Shown here piece by piece: positions 1 to 10,481 of a DNA stretch of 64,000 nucleotides (its first letter is position 1; every line of letters begins with the position of its first letter). Source of the stretch: Adiantum capillus-veneris (Eukaryota > Streptophyta > Polypodiopsida > Polypodiales > Pteridaceae). The translations under genes were made by a program, and so were the position numbers. The stretch spans positions 99,891,747 to 99,955,746 of the forward strand of contig CM043954.1 of NCBI GenBank assembly GCA_014529385.2. The letters are read 5' to 3'. The notes under the pieces were generated by a model, which was not told where the DNA came from, made no database searches, and saw only the letters and a program-made list of their open reading frames with translations.

Positions 1-344
1 AAGTTTCTCCTATGAGCGAAGTTTCTGCTCTAGTTTGTGATTGTATCTGGCTTATTTTACCCATATTGTGGGAGTTGTTTGCCCCATTGGTGTTGGCCCA
101 AGCTCATTTGTATCTAAACATCAGAAATTCTCCTCTTTTGAGCTGAGTTTTTTGGGTGTGTGTGTGTGTGTGTGTGGAGTGGGCAAGTGGATAGTCTCTC
201 TCCTCTCACTCCAGAGGTGTGTTCCCTGTCTCGGCCAGGTGTGTTGTCTAAGCCGAGTGGTGCCCCATAGTGTGTGTGTGTATCATTCCAAGAGTGTGTG
301 TCGGGTCGTTATAGAGGCGCTGTGTGTGTTTTCATCCCGCTCAC
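1..344 (+). repeat. 3' part of the left LTR
   Basis: The segment matches about 4521-4874 and ends in the same CTCACA; the two copies then diverge completely, which places the LTR end at 344. It contains a short TG microsatellite near 158-175. The open frame at 41-424 runs across the LTR boundary and the microsatellite and has no recognisable domain, so it is not called a gene. Confidence 0.85.
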
Positions 345-1383
345 ATTCTTTTGGTGTCCCCACTGAGAATCTTCTTCGAGTACCTTCTGCTTCGAGCTTC
401 AAGCTTCGAGATTCGGGGCTATAGGTTACAGGTTACAGGAACAGGTACAGGTATAGGTGATTCACACAGGTACAGGTAGCTAGAGTACAGTGATATACTA
501 GCAGTGATGTCACTTGCAGTTGTTGTGGGTATGCATCACTTGGCGCCTATTTGAGCGCATTGTCTACTGGATTGTACGTTACTTGTGGAAACTGCCATTG
601 TACGCATTTGTGGAGCCATACTTGGTTGTATTTGGCAGTCCCAGCCATTTCTGAGACTTGGTCTGGAAGATAGTCATTTCTGAGACTTGACTATACGAGA
701 TTTGCATTAGCCTTCGTGTGAGGGTCGATAGCGTGAGGTTTTTATTGAGCTGGGGGATTCTCAAATGTGGATATCCTTTCGGTGATACAGGTAACCCTTT
801 TTGTGACCTCGCCATAGGCTATGTACTAGTGAGTCCTATTTGATGCTCGGGTTCTATTGTTGGCAGTTTATGCATATAGATACAGTCTATATTTTGGGTT
901 CTCATTGCTCTACTTCTGGGGAAACTCTGTCGAAATTTTCCCAAGTTATGATGGCTGGTTTTTTGGTATTTTGAGCCATTTATGGTGTTATGCTGCTGAA
1001 ATTTTGGCAAAATCAGAGGTTGAGTCAGGTGTGCCTTCTTGGGAGCTTCATGGTTGGCTTTAATGGATGATCAAAATGGACCTCAATTCACTCCTTTTCA
1101 TTTAACTCAAAGAATTCAGATTAATGTTCATGTGTCCAGGAAGATCTTTTTCCAGCAGCGCATAGTCTTTATGTTTGGGCCAAGAAGATTGAGAGAGATC
1201 CTGGAATGTCCTTTGCCTGTGGTAATTCCAATGATCAACTATGAAAACTCATTTGATGTGCATGTGTTTGTCCTTATCTAAAGTTAAGCTCCATTGAAGT
1301 TTCTGGGAATTGAGTCAGTCAAAAGTTGTGGGTTCTTGCACGTGTGTTCGAAGAGGTTCTTAAAGCATTAAACTTGGGTAGCC
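345..1383 (+). other. Leader between left LTR and gag
   Basis: About 1 kb of transcribed leader. The bases just after the LTR (about 350-370, TTGGTGTCCCCACTGAGAA) may be a primer-binding site for a tRNA other than initiator Met; the usual TGGTATCAGAGC is absent here. Short direct repeats built on ACAGGTACAGGT lie at about 425-475. The small open frames in this stretch show no domain. Confidence 0.5.
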
Positions 1384-2862
1384 ATGGCTTTCTCTTATCC
1401 GGAGTTTCATGGAAGAAGTGATGAAGATGTGGAAGAATTTTTGGAAAAGATGGAGGTTGCCTGCATTAGCAACCAGATTCATGACCCTACGCAAATGTTA
1501 CGCCTTCTCCAAATTTGTTTGAAGAGTGATGCACGAGTTTGGTCTAAAGCATTTGAAGAGGAGTTGCGTGTGGCTGATCCACTTATAAGGTTGAGTTGGG
1601 ACAATCTACGACATGGTTTGGAAGTGGAGTTTGTGAAGATAGAAGATCCTGACAAGGTGTGGCAAGAAGTACAGGCTTTGGTGCAAAAGGAAGGTGAGCC
1701 AATAGATGCGTATATACGTAAGTTTTCATTGGCATGGGAGCGAATGTGCAAGGCTTTAGCACCAAAGGTACCCCCGCCTGACATGATGAAGAAGGACAGG
1801 TTCTTGGCTGGTCTTTGGGAGAATATACGTTGGAGAGTGGAGCTAAAGAAGCGTAGGACATATGAGGATGCATTAGAGGTAGCAAGGAACAAAGAGTGGA
1901 AGCTGAGGAAAATGAGCCAGTTAGGGGTGGAGTCTTTGCCAATGAGGTCTGAATTTCAGCCTATAGAGTCTTTACAAGGTCGTATGTCAGGGGTTCATCA
2001 TGAACCAGTTGTTCCTGTTACTACTCAGGTTATGCCAGCAGTGGTCACTATAGTAGTGCAAGATGATGGCCTAAGGCAAGACATGAGGCAAGTGGTTGAT
2101 TTGATGAAGAATCTCAGCCTAAACATGCTAGGTCAAGTGGGAAATAATCGAGGTCGAGGGAGGTTTGCAAATCAGCCAGGAGGTGAAGAAAGGCCTAGGA
2201 ATGGTGTTAGACAAAGCAATGGTAGGTTTTGGAAGCAGACGCCCACATGTTATAATTGTGGAGAGTTGGGTCACATCAGCCCGCAATGTGATAAGCCACC
2301 AAGGATGGGGGGAGACATGTATCCATTGCCAAGACAGGTGCTAACTAGGTCAAATGATTATGGCATCGAAATTAAGGGAGACGAAGGAACCAGTGGACTG
2401 ACCCAGAAGGAAAAGGGAAAGACAAAAGTGCTAAGTGTAGTCACCTTGGAGAAGGCATCAAAGCTAGAGGATACATTAGTGATGCCTATTGGGAAGAGAA
2501 CCACAGAGGATAAGGAAGGAAGAAGTGCCCCAGGTCCTAGTAAGAAGAAAGGAAAGAGCCATGAAGGCGAGGATGTCAAGGCCAAGAGGAAAAGGAGAGC
2601 TCGTCGAAAGTTTCATGTTTCAGATTTTCCACTAGGGGATGGGCAATTAAGCTATGACTTGAGGGAGGATCTGACGAGCAGGAAGGCAGATGTTACTTTT
2701 GGGCAGCTTATAGAGATGGTGCCTAAGCTAAAGCGACAGTGGAAGAGGATGGTTAACCCAATGGAGAAAGAGCCAGAGAGAGGTTCAATGAAGGTGTTGG
2801 CAATGGGCGAGCTACCAGACATTTGTCCAATAGTAGATGTGTGGCATAAAAGGAAAAATTAG
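1384..2862 (+). CDS. gag: Gag polyprotein of the gag-protease element
   Basis: This 492-residue protein has a retrotransposon gag fold in its first half (about residues 10-170, including SWDNLRHGLEVEF and a YIRKFSLAWERM helix). A CCHC zinc knuckle, CYNCGELGHISPQC, lies near residue 298, followed by a long lysine- and arginine-rich tail (about residues 370-420). Gag assembles the particle and the knuckle binds RNA. The start is the first ATG of the frame. The frame ends in a single TAG and then continues open into the protease. The protein length and knuckle position fit a plant Ty3-gypsy gag. The antisense frames inside it are shadows. Confidence 0.88.
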   Translation: MAFSYPEFHGRSDEDVEEFLEKMEVACISNQIHDPTQMLRLLQICLKSDARVWSKAFEEELRVADPLIRLSWDNLRHGLEVEFVKIEDPDKVWQEVQALVQKEGEPIDAYIRKFSLAWERMCKALAPKVPPPDMMKKDRFLAGLWENIRWRVELKKRRTYEDALEVARNKEWKLRKMSQLGVESLPMRSEFQPIESLQGRMSGVHHEPVVPVTTQVMPAVVTIVVQDDGLRQDMRQVVDLMKNLSLNMLGQVGNNRGRGRFANQPGGEERPRNGVRQSNGRFWKQTPTCYNCGELGHISPQCDKPPRMGGDMYPLPRQVLTRSNDYGIEIKGDEGTSGLTQKEKGKTKVLSVVTLEKASKLEDTLVMPIGKRTTEDKEGRSAPGPSKKKGKSHEGEDVKAKRKRRARRKFHVSDFPLGDGQLSYDLREDLTSRKADVTFGQLIEMVPKLKRQWKRMVNPMEKEPERGSMKVLAMGELPDICPIVDVWHKRKN

Positions 2863-3678
2863 GGACAAGGTTATGTGGATGGCGGAGCCCAAATATGCGT
2901 CATAACACACTCATGTGTTGAGAAGATGGGTCTCACAGTGGCTGGGGTGTCAGGTTTTTGGATCAGATTGGCAAACCATCAAAAAGTAAAATGCTTGGGT
3001 GTTGTAAAGAGCTTAGAAGTGGAGGCATATGATGCAAAGGCAGTGGTTGATTTTCATGTGATGCCAGCAGGGTTGGGAGCATATCCTATTATACTGGGTA
3101 GACCATGGTTAAGTGCAGTGGGAGCTGTTCAAGATTGGCGACATGGTACAATTAGCCTCTATGGAAAGACAGGTACCAAGAAGCTTTATAATATGGACAC
3201 AAGGAAGCGATTGGAGGAGCTTTATGAAGATGAGGATGAGTCTAGTGATAAAGACTATTCCACAATGACTGATGAGGACAATGATAGTACTACCAGCAGT
3301 GATGAGGATGCTGATGTTTCATTTCTTTTTATGGACAAAGAAATCCAGGAGGATGGTTTAGTTGCATTTGCGAATGAGGATGAAAGTGAAGGGCCTTATG
3401 AAGTGATTGAAGGGCTGATGCAAACCAAGGTTGAGTTTTCAAAGAAGCAGGAATTGATGACACAAATGATCAGTGGAGACCTCTCAGCTATGGAGAAGGA
3501 GATATATTTGCACATGCAAGTCTATGCCAAAGTAATTGATGATTTTCTTGATGGGAGGTTGATAAATGGCATCTCTACAGGTTTTCCTTGGGAACCAGGT
3601 GAAAGTTTGATTAAGCTTTTGATGCAAGGAATGCCAAGTGTTTTTGTGTGGGATCCAGGTGGAATGAGCCTCTACTAG
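2863..3678 (+). CDS. Retroviral-type aspartic protease with acidic tail
   Basis: It is in the same frame as gag, directly after the TAG at 2860-2862. The active-site motif is VDGGAQ, that is D-G-G where many families have D-S/T-G; DGG occurs in several plant gypsy lineages. The flap and C-terminal signature ILGRPWLSAV and the following QDWRHGT agree with a pepsin-like retroviral protease. A strongly acidic segment rich in D, E and S follows (about residues 115-160), then a tail of unknown role. No ATG is needed if the product is made by read-through of the gag stop; otherwise the frame is dead. No pol domains follow. Confidence 0.78.
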   Translation, partial: GQGYVDGGAQICVITHSCVEKMGLTVAGVSGFWIRLANHQKVKCLGVVKSLEVEAYDAKAVVDFHVMPAGLGAYPIILGRPWLSAVGAVQDWRHGTISLYGKTGTKKLYNMDTRKRLEELYEDEDESSDKDYSTMTDEDNDSTTSSDEDADVSFLFMDKEIQEDGLVAFANEDESEGPYEVIEGLMQTKVEFSKKQELMTQMISGDLSAMEKEIYLHMQVYAKVIDDFLDGRLINGISTGFPWEPGESLIKLLMQGMPSVFVWDPGGMSLY

Positions 3679-3710
3679 TGTTGCTGCTGCTGAGCATGAA
3701 TGCTCTAGCA

Positions 3711-3731
3711 GGCTAGGGGGTGGGCAAATTA
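3711..3731 (+). promoter_or_regulatory. Polypurine tract of the gag-protease element
   Basis: A G-rich stretch (GGCTAGGGGGTGGGCAAATT) lies directly before TGTCAGGAG, the inferred start of the right LTR. Position and composition are those of a plus-strand primer. Confidence 0.55.
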
Positions 3732-4874
3732 TGTCAGGAGTTTTTTGGAGCAAGGGATTGCGCATATGTACATATACATGCATGGTGCATCAAATAAAGG
3801 ATTGCCCATTTTCCAGAGCCAGGTGGTTACGTGGGGCCCACATGTGTACAGGTACGACAGCATGTACATAGTGCATCGATTTTCACTATCACCAATACCA
3901 ATATGTTTTTTCTACAATAAAGAGGAGTTGTAGCGCGTAAAACTTCTCGAGGAAGCTATCCGCAGGCCGACGACATGAGGTCAGCAGATGCGTCAGATGG
4001 CATCTAGTGGCCTCAGGAGGGCGAACGAGGTCAATATTTGCACGCGGATGAGGACGGACACAACGTGGGTGTTTTCTTGTGAGAGTTATGCAGAAAGGCC
4101 ATCATTAGGACCACTTTTTGGGGCCACTTCACGTGGTGGCGAGATGCATTATTGGAAAAAATTTGAGTGCCAGGTGTGCGAATGATGCAAAAAGGTGACA
4201 ACTATGCACTGCGAGGTCAGTTTTTGGCCTGTTCGGGGTCCGTTTGAGGTCATCTAAAAGGCCAAGGGTGCCCAACTAATAAAGATAAGTGTGGGAACTG
4301 AAAAAACAGAGAGAAGACCAGAAAAAATGTGGAGAAGAGAGGAGGAACAGCCGCAGCTGTGTTTTTGCTCATTTTGAGCCTGTTTTGGCTGTAAACTGCT
4401 CATCCGAGGTCGGATTTGAGCACTTTGACATTGTAGACTGGGGTTTTGGGCCGTTCCGGACGCGATGGCGCTGTCCATTTTTCCAAATTCCTCACTCTTT
4501 TTTTGCTGTTTTTCTGTGTAAGTTTCTCCTATGAGCGAAGTTTCTGCTCTAGTTTATGATTGTATCTGGCTTATTTTACCCATATTGTGTGAGTTGTTTG
4601 CCCCATTGGTGTTGGCCCAAGCTCATTTGTATCTAAACATCAGAAATTCTCCTCTTTTGAGCTGAGTTTTTTGGGGGTCTGTGTGTGTGTGTGTGTGTGT
4701 GTGTGGAGTGGGCAAGTGGATAGTCTCTCTCCTCTCACTCCAGAGGTGTGTTCCCTGTCTCAGCCTGGTGTGTTTTCTAAGCCGAGTGGTGCCCCATAGT
4801 GTGTGTGTGTATCATTCCAAGAGTGTGTGTCGGGTCGTTATAGAGGCGCTGTGTGTGTTTTCATCCCGCTCACA
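3732..4874 (+). repeat. Right LTR of the gag-protease element
   Basis: It begins with TG after the polypurine tract and ends with CA, about 1.14 kb. Its last 354 bases repeat window positions 1-344. It contains a TG microsatellite at about 4679-4705. The 5' boundary is inferred because the left LTR lacks that part in this window. Confidence 0.7.
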
Positions 4875-5049
4875 ACGCGTGTCAGGGGGGGGAGCCGGAA
4901 TCGCCTCCCCCATTTTCTATTAGTATAGATTCGCACCAAACTAGAGAAAATTAGTCTAAAAGCCCAAAAAATGAACCTAATTTTCTAAGATTTCCTCTTA
5001 AAAACTTCAAGAAAGGAAATTTTGTATGTTTGGAGAAATGATTGAGAGA

Positions 5050-6510
5050 AGCAAAGGTCCACCACTTGTCCAAGGTAGGATCCATTGAAACATGGAGAGA
5101 AGGATGCTCCACCATTTATCCAAGATAGGCTCCATTGAAACATGAAGAGAAGCAAGCTGCACCATGTCTCCAAGATGCTACGCTGCATTGAAATACCTTA
5201 AACGCACGATATTTCATACATGGGGGGTTTACATTCAAGGTTCACCACTTGTCCAACCTTTTATCTCTAGTAGCATGAGAGTTTTGGTCTCAAGATTCAC
5301 CACTTTTCCACTCTATGTCATTATATTAAAAATATATGGGTGTTAAGGTCCACCACTTGTCCAACCTATAAGACTATATCTTAAACTTTATTCTTTCTCA
5401 CCACTTGGAGTTACCATTATAGGTTTTACATGGGGGTTTGGTTCCAAGGTCCACCACTTGTCCAAGCTAACTCTATTGAAACATAGAGAGAAGCAAAGGT
5501 CTACCACTTGTCCAAGCTAGGCTCCATTGAAACATGGAGAGAAGGATGCTCCACCATTTGGCGAAGCTAACTCTATTGAAACATGGGGGGTTTAAGTTCA
5601 AGTTCCACCACTTGTCCACGCTATTATCACTAGTAGCATGAGTGGTTTTGTCTCAACATTCACCACTTTTTCACTCTATGTCATTATATTAAGAATATCT
5701 GGGTGTTAAGGTTCACCACTTGTCCAACCTATAAGGCTATATCTTAAAGGTTGTTCTTTCTCATCACTTGGAGTGACCATGATAAGTTTTACATTAGGAT
5801 TTGGTTCCAAGGTCCTCCACTTGTCCAAGCTAACTCTATTGAAACATAGAGAGAAGCAAAGGTCCACCACTTGTCCAAGCTAGGGTCCATTGAAACATGG
5901 AGAGAAGGATGCTCCACCATTTGTCCAAGATAGGCTCCATTCAAACATGACGAGAAGCAAGCTGCACCATGTCTCCAATATGCTAGGCTCCATCGAAATA
6001 CCTTAAACCCACGATATTTTGTAGATGGGGGGTTTACTTTCAAGGTCCACCACTTGTCCAAGCTATTATCGCTAGTAGCATGAGTGGTTTGGTCTCAATA
6101 TTTACCAGTTTTCCACTCTATGTCATTATATTAATAATATCTGGGTGTTAAGGTCCACCACTTTTCCAACCTATCAGGCTATATCTTAAAGGTTATTCTT
6201 TCTCACCACTTGGATTGACCATGATAGGTTTTACATGGGGGTTTGGTTCCAAGGTCCACTACTTGTCCAAGCTAACTCTATTGAAACATAGAGAGAAGAA
6301 AAGGTCCACCACTTGTACAAGCTAGGCTCCATTGAAACATGGAGAGAAGGATGATTCACCATTTGTCGAAGATAGGCTTCATTGAAACATGAAGAGAAGC
6401 AAGCTGCAATATGTCTCCAAGATGCTAGGATCCATTGAATTACCTTAAACCCACGATATTTTTACATGTGGGGTTGAAATTCAAGGTCAACTACTTGTCC
6501 AAGCTTGCTT
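5050..6510. repeat. Satellite family A, units of about 363-441 bp
   Basis: Repeated boxes such as GGTCCACCACTTGTCCAAGC, ATTGAAACATGGAGAGAAG and TATTAAxAATATxTGGGTGTTAAGG recur in order. GTTCCAAGGT recurs at 5441, 5804 and 6245, giving spacings of 363 and 441; the shorter unit lacks about 78 bases that include the AAACCCACGATATTT box. The array starts about 170 bases after the gypsy element and passes into family B near 6511. The small open frames inside are by-products of the repeat. Confidence 0.9.
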
Positions 6511-8420
6511 CCATTAAATAAATGATGGGCTACGTAAACATTGTCAAGCAAGGTAGCAAGGTCCTAAGGTATTTCACCTTGGATACTGGGCATTATAACT
6601 AGGTCCACCACTTGTCCAAGCTATGCTCTGATATAGAAAGAGGATTTTCATTTCAAGGTCCACCACATGCTCAACCTTGCAAGACTCAAGGGATACTTGG
6701 ACATTGGAAAGCATAGTCCTATAGTAGTTGTTGATAGGTGGCAGTGGGTATTACAACTAGGTCCAACCTATGCTCTCATATAGCAAAGAGGCTTTGGTTT
6801 CAAGGTCCACCACTTGTCCAACCTTGATTCCATTAAAGAAATGAGGGGCTACGTAAACATTGGCAAGCAAGGTAGCAAGGTCCTAAGGTATTTCACCTTG
6901 GATATTGGGCATTATAACTAGGTCCACCACTTGTCCAAGCTATGCTCCGATATAGAAAGGGGATTTTCGTTTCAAGGTCCACCACATGTTCAACCTTGCA
7001 AGACTCAAGGGATACTTGGACATTGGAAAGAATAGTCCTATAGTAGTTGTTGATAGGTGGTAGTGGGTATTACAACTAGTTCCAACCTATGCTCTCATAT
7101 AGCAAAGAGGCTTTGGTTTCAAGGTCCACCACTTGTCCAACCTTGCTTCCATTAAAGAAATGAGGGGCTACGTAAACATTGGCAAGCAAGGTAGCAAGGT
7201 CCTGAGGTATTTCCCCTTCGATATTGGGCATTATAACTAGGTCCACAACTTGTCCAATCTATGCTCTGATATAGAAAGGGGATTTTTGTTTCAAGGTCCA
7301 CCACGTGTTCAACCTTGCAAGACTCAAGGGATACTTGGACATTGGAAAGCATAGTGCTATAGTAGTTGTTGATAGGTGGCAGTGGGTATTACAACTAGGT
7401 CCAACCTATGCTCTCATATAGCAAAGAGGCTTTGGTTTCAACGTCCACCACTTGTCCAACCTTGCTTCCATTAAATAAATGATGGGCTACGTAAACATTG
7501 TCAAGCAAGGTAGCAAGGTCCTAAGGTATTTCACCTTGGATACTGGGCATTATAACTAGGTCCACCACTTGTCCAAGCTATGCTCTGATATAGAAAGGGG
7601 ATTTTCATTTCAAGGTCCACCACATGCTCAACCTTGCAAGACTCAAGGGATACTTGGACATTGGAAAGCATAGTCCTATAGTAGTTGTTGATAGGTGGCA
7701 GTGGGTATTACAACTAGGTCCAACCTATGCTCTCATATAGCAAAGAGGCTTTGGTTTCAAGGTCCACCACTTGTCCAACCTTGATTCCATTAAAGAAATG
7801 AGGGGCTACGTAAACATTGGCAAGCAAGGTAGCAAGGTCCTAAGGTATTTCACCTTGGATATTGGGCATTATAACTAGGTCCACCACTTGTCCAAGCTAT
7901 GCTCCGATATAGAAAGGGGATTTTCGTTTCAAGGTCCACCACATGTTCAACCTTGAAAGGCTCAAGGGATACTTGGACATTGGAAAGCATAGTCGTATAG
8001 TAGTTGATAGGTGGCAGTGGGTATTACAACTAGGTCCAACCTATGCTCAATATAGCAAAGAGGCTTTGGTTTCAAGGTCCACCACTTGTCCAACCTTGCT
8101 TCCATTAAAAAAATGAGGGGCTACGTAAACATTCGCAAGCAAGGTAGAAAGGTTCTAAGGTATTTCACCTTAGATATTGGTCATTATAACTAGGTCCACC
8201 ACTTGTCCAAGGTATGCTCTGATATAGAAATGGGATTTTTGTTTCAAGGTCCACCACGTGTTCAACCTTGCAAAAAGCAAGGGATACTTGGACATTGGAA
8301 AGCATAGTCCTATAGTAGTTGATAGGTGGCAATGGGTATTACAACTAGGTCCACCACTTGTCCAACCTATGCTCTAATATAGCAAGGATGATTTGGTTTC
8401 AAGATCCACCATAATTTCCA
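6511..8420. repeat. Satellite family B, 319-bp tandem repeat
   Basis: The anchor CCATTAAA recurs at 6511, 6830, 7149, 7468, 7787 and 8102, giving spacings of 319, 319, 319, 319 and 315. Each unit shares the GGTCCACCACTTGTCC box with family A and adds GGCTACGTAAACATTG, AAGGTATTTC and GATACTTGGACATTGG segments. The last unit decays at about 8290-8420. Bases 8421-8577 hold further degenerate boxes and then unique sequence. Confidence 0.93.
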
Positions 8421-8577
8421 GCCTTGCTTCCATTAATATAGCAAGGAGGACTCGGTCTCAAGGTTCACCACTTGTCCAACCTATGCAAACCTTTTTCATG
8501 TTGTGGAATGATTTTTTGTTTGAAGAGTATTTTTCTATAACTATGGATTTAACAATGTAATCTTTTTCACTTACAGG

Positions 8578-9286
8578 ATGGAATTCAAATCTGGGGAGAA
8601 AGTACATATGATACTTGACAATGAAATTGTTGGTATTGGTTGTGTGTGTAGAACAAATCCAGATTCCACTTGTGGTGGTACAAAGATAGCGCAAGGAAAT
8701 GTCTCCATACTAGTGGAGGAATGCTTGAAGGATGTGGTCCTACCTTTTCCTACAATGGATACTTCATCTCTCCAAGGCTCATTATGGAGTGTTGTTCGAT
8801 TGTCAAAGCTTCTTTTGCAATCTTTTGTATTAAATGGGAACTTAATTGATCCACAGGAAAGCTACAATGGTGATGAAGAACATGATCATTCTGATCCTCT
8901 AGTTACAGATGTAATACCTATGACAAGCCCAGAATTTGAAGCAGTGATTCGAGAGTCTTGGAGAAATTAGAGGGTCCTTTTAAAAGATGACACAATGATC
9001 AAAACCATGAATGAAGGCACCATCTTATATGTATTTCCACATGATTATGTCAACTCTCAGGAACTTGGTCATGATTGTGTGGGTGTGGGTATTGAAAGAG
9101 AAAATGCAAGCATTGATGATGTGGTTGAAGTGGGTAGCATCACTTTGCTAAAGTGACCCATCAAGCAGACAACAATGTGAATGGGAGCCCATTACAACGC
9201 TTTGTTCCTGTTGATGGCATGCATGCTACATATGAGGATGTATCCAACGATGACAATGTTGGAAAAAACTTGATGGGAGTAATGTT
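8578..9286 (+). pseudogene. 5' part of decayed DUF7869-like gene (DUF8039-like module)
   Basis: An open frame at 8578-8970 (130 aa) starts with MEFKSGEKVHMILDNEIVG and includes STCGGTKIAQGNVSILVEEC. The pattern resembles the DUF8039-type module of plant transposon-associated proteins; this is from memory and only moderately sure. Pyrimidines followed by TTACAG directly precede it, suggesting a splice acceptor whose upstream exons are gone, since satellite lies just before. Beyond the stop, coding-like text continues in shifted frames (for example LYVFPHDYVNS near 9030 and RFVPVDGMHATYEDV near 9200), so the gene is broken by frameshifts. It probably belongs with the next two entries. Confidence 0.45.
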
Positions 9287-10380
9287 ATGCAGTTGTCAAG
9301 GAAGAGACGATACACTTTCATGAACAGGACTCAAAAATCAAAAGCAGCACCAACTTCGACTTTTTACCTTTCAAACAAATCAATTCAAAGGGTATCATGC
9401 ATTGATTGTTGTGCACAAAAATGTTGCCAGTTTGCAGATCGTGATATGGTGAAAAGGTTACGACAACAATTTTGGGGAGAGTCTCAAAAATCACGCACTA
9501 ATTATGTTTATTATGTTCTTTCGATATGTTATCAGAAAGATGAGAAGTCACGATACCAATTCAAGCTAAATGGCTCTATTGTTTGTTGTAGAGCATGGTA
9601 TGAGCTACATGGAATACCAAAGACATCATTTTATCGATACAAGGAGAACTTTGAAAATGGTGTGCGCCAATATGTACATGGGAACACATGTACATTGAGA
9701 AGGGGACTTCAACATACTAGTTTAGCAAGAGCACTACTAAATGTGGAAAACAACTCTGAGAAGATGCCACATAGAAGTAGAACACTACTAGATGGCTCAA
9801 GAGAGACTCAATTGGTGATTCCATCAACATACAAACAAGTGGATATTTGATGTGAAATCAACACGACACTTGACCAAATGGGCTATGAGAAGAAGCTATC
9901 CCAATCTTCTTTTGGTAGAATTTGGAACAAAGAGTACCCACAGGTCACTTTAACAAAGACGAGTGAGTTCTCTAAGTGCAATATTTGTAGCTCAATCAAG
10001 GAAAGGTTAGAAGCTAAACCTTCTCTTGAAGAGAGAGCTCTTCTCTTGAGAGAGAGAGAAGTTCACATGGCACAACAAAAGAGTTGCAGAAGCCTATATT
10101 ATGCATGGCGCACGTATTCAGAAACTCAACCACAAAAATATGTATGCATAATCCATAATAAGATGGATCAAAAGAAGACTGTCATTCCTAGATTACGCAT
10201 TGTTCCTAAGGGTGTGGATTCAGGATATAATCTGCAGGTGGCATTGATTGGCATGATCACTCATGGACATGGAGAAGGTCATTGCTGACACTTTTTCTTG
10301 AATGGTTTGTGGCCAGCTGATCCAAATCTTACAATTGGCTCAATTGCTAATTGTTTACATAACCTATAGAGGATAGATAA
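9287..10380 (+). pseudogene. Middle part of DUF7869-like, transposase-like gene
   Basis: Frames 9287-9850 (187 aa) and 9878-10288 (136 aa) read almost continuously. The first has a cysteine pair region CIDCCAQKCCQFADR and CRAWYELHGIPKTSFYRY. The second has FGRIWNKEYP, FSKCNICSSIKERL, then YVCIIHNKMDQKKTVIPRL and GMITHGHGEGHC; shifted text HFFLNGLWPADPNLTIGSI follows. From memory, this order (F-x2-IW, CxxC, MDQ-K, HGHG, DPNLT) is that of DUF7869-type RNase H-like proteins of plants, algae and oomycetes. A stop at about 9848 and a frameshift near 10288 disable it. The expected second catalytic stretch does not follow. Confidence 0.55.
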
Positions 10381-10481
10381 GCATCCTCTTGGTGATCTAG
10401 TAACAAATGGACTTCCAAGGAGCAATATTTCACCACTACATTCTTTGAACTCAAGGGATGATTTGGACTACCATAACTTGA

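Larger units (their letters stand above)
1..4874 (+). mobile_element. Gypsy-like LTR element with gag and protease only
   Basis: Sequence 1-344 recurs almost unchanged at about 4521-4874, so these are the two LTRs; the left one is cut by the window edge. Between them lie a long leader, a gag gene, an in-frame protease and a purine-rich tract directly before the right LTR. No reverse transcriptase, RNase H or integrase motif is present: only about 50 bases separate the protease stop from the right LTR. The element therefore needs polymerase functions from another element. The LTR copies differ at several positions, so the insertion is not recent. The left target-site duplication cannot be checked. 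Confidence 0.85.

Noticed and set aside
41-424. 127-residue open frame at the left edge, and its relative at 4681-4923
   Set aside because: Both lie in the LTR, cross its end and contain TG-repeat translations; there is no domain.
1479-1892. Antisense frames over gag (also 1583-1942 and 2358-2585)
   Set aside because: Shadows of the sense gag frame with no domain of their own.
6511-8420. CRISPR-like regular repeats
   Set aside because: Whole 319-bp units repeat with no unique spacers, in an eukaryotic context; this is a satellite.
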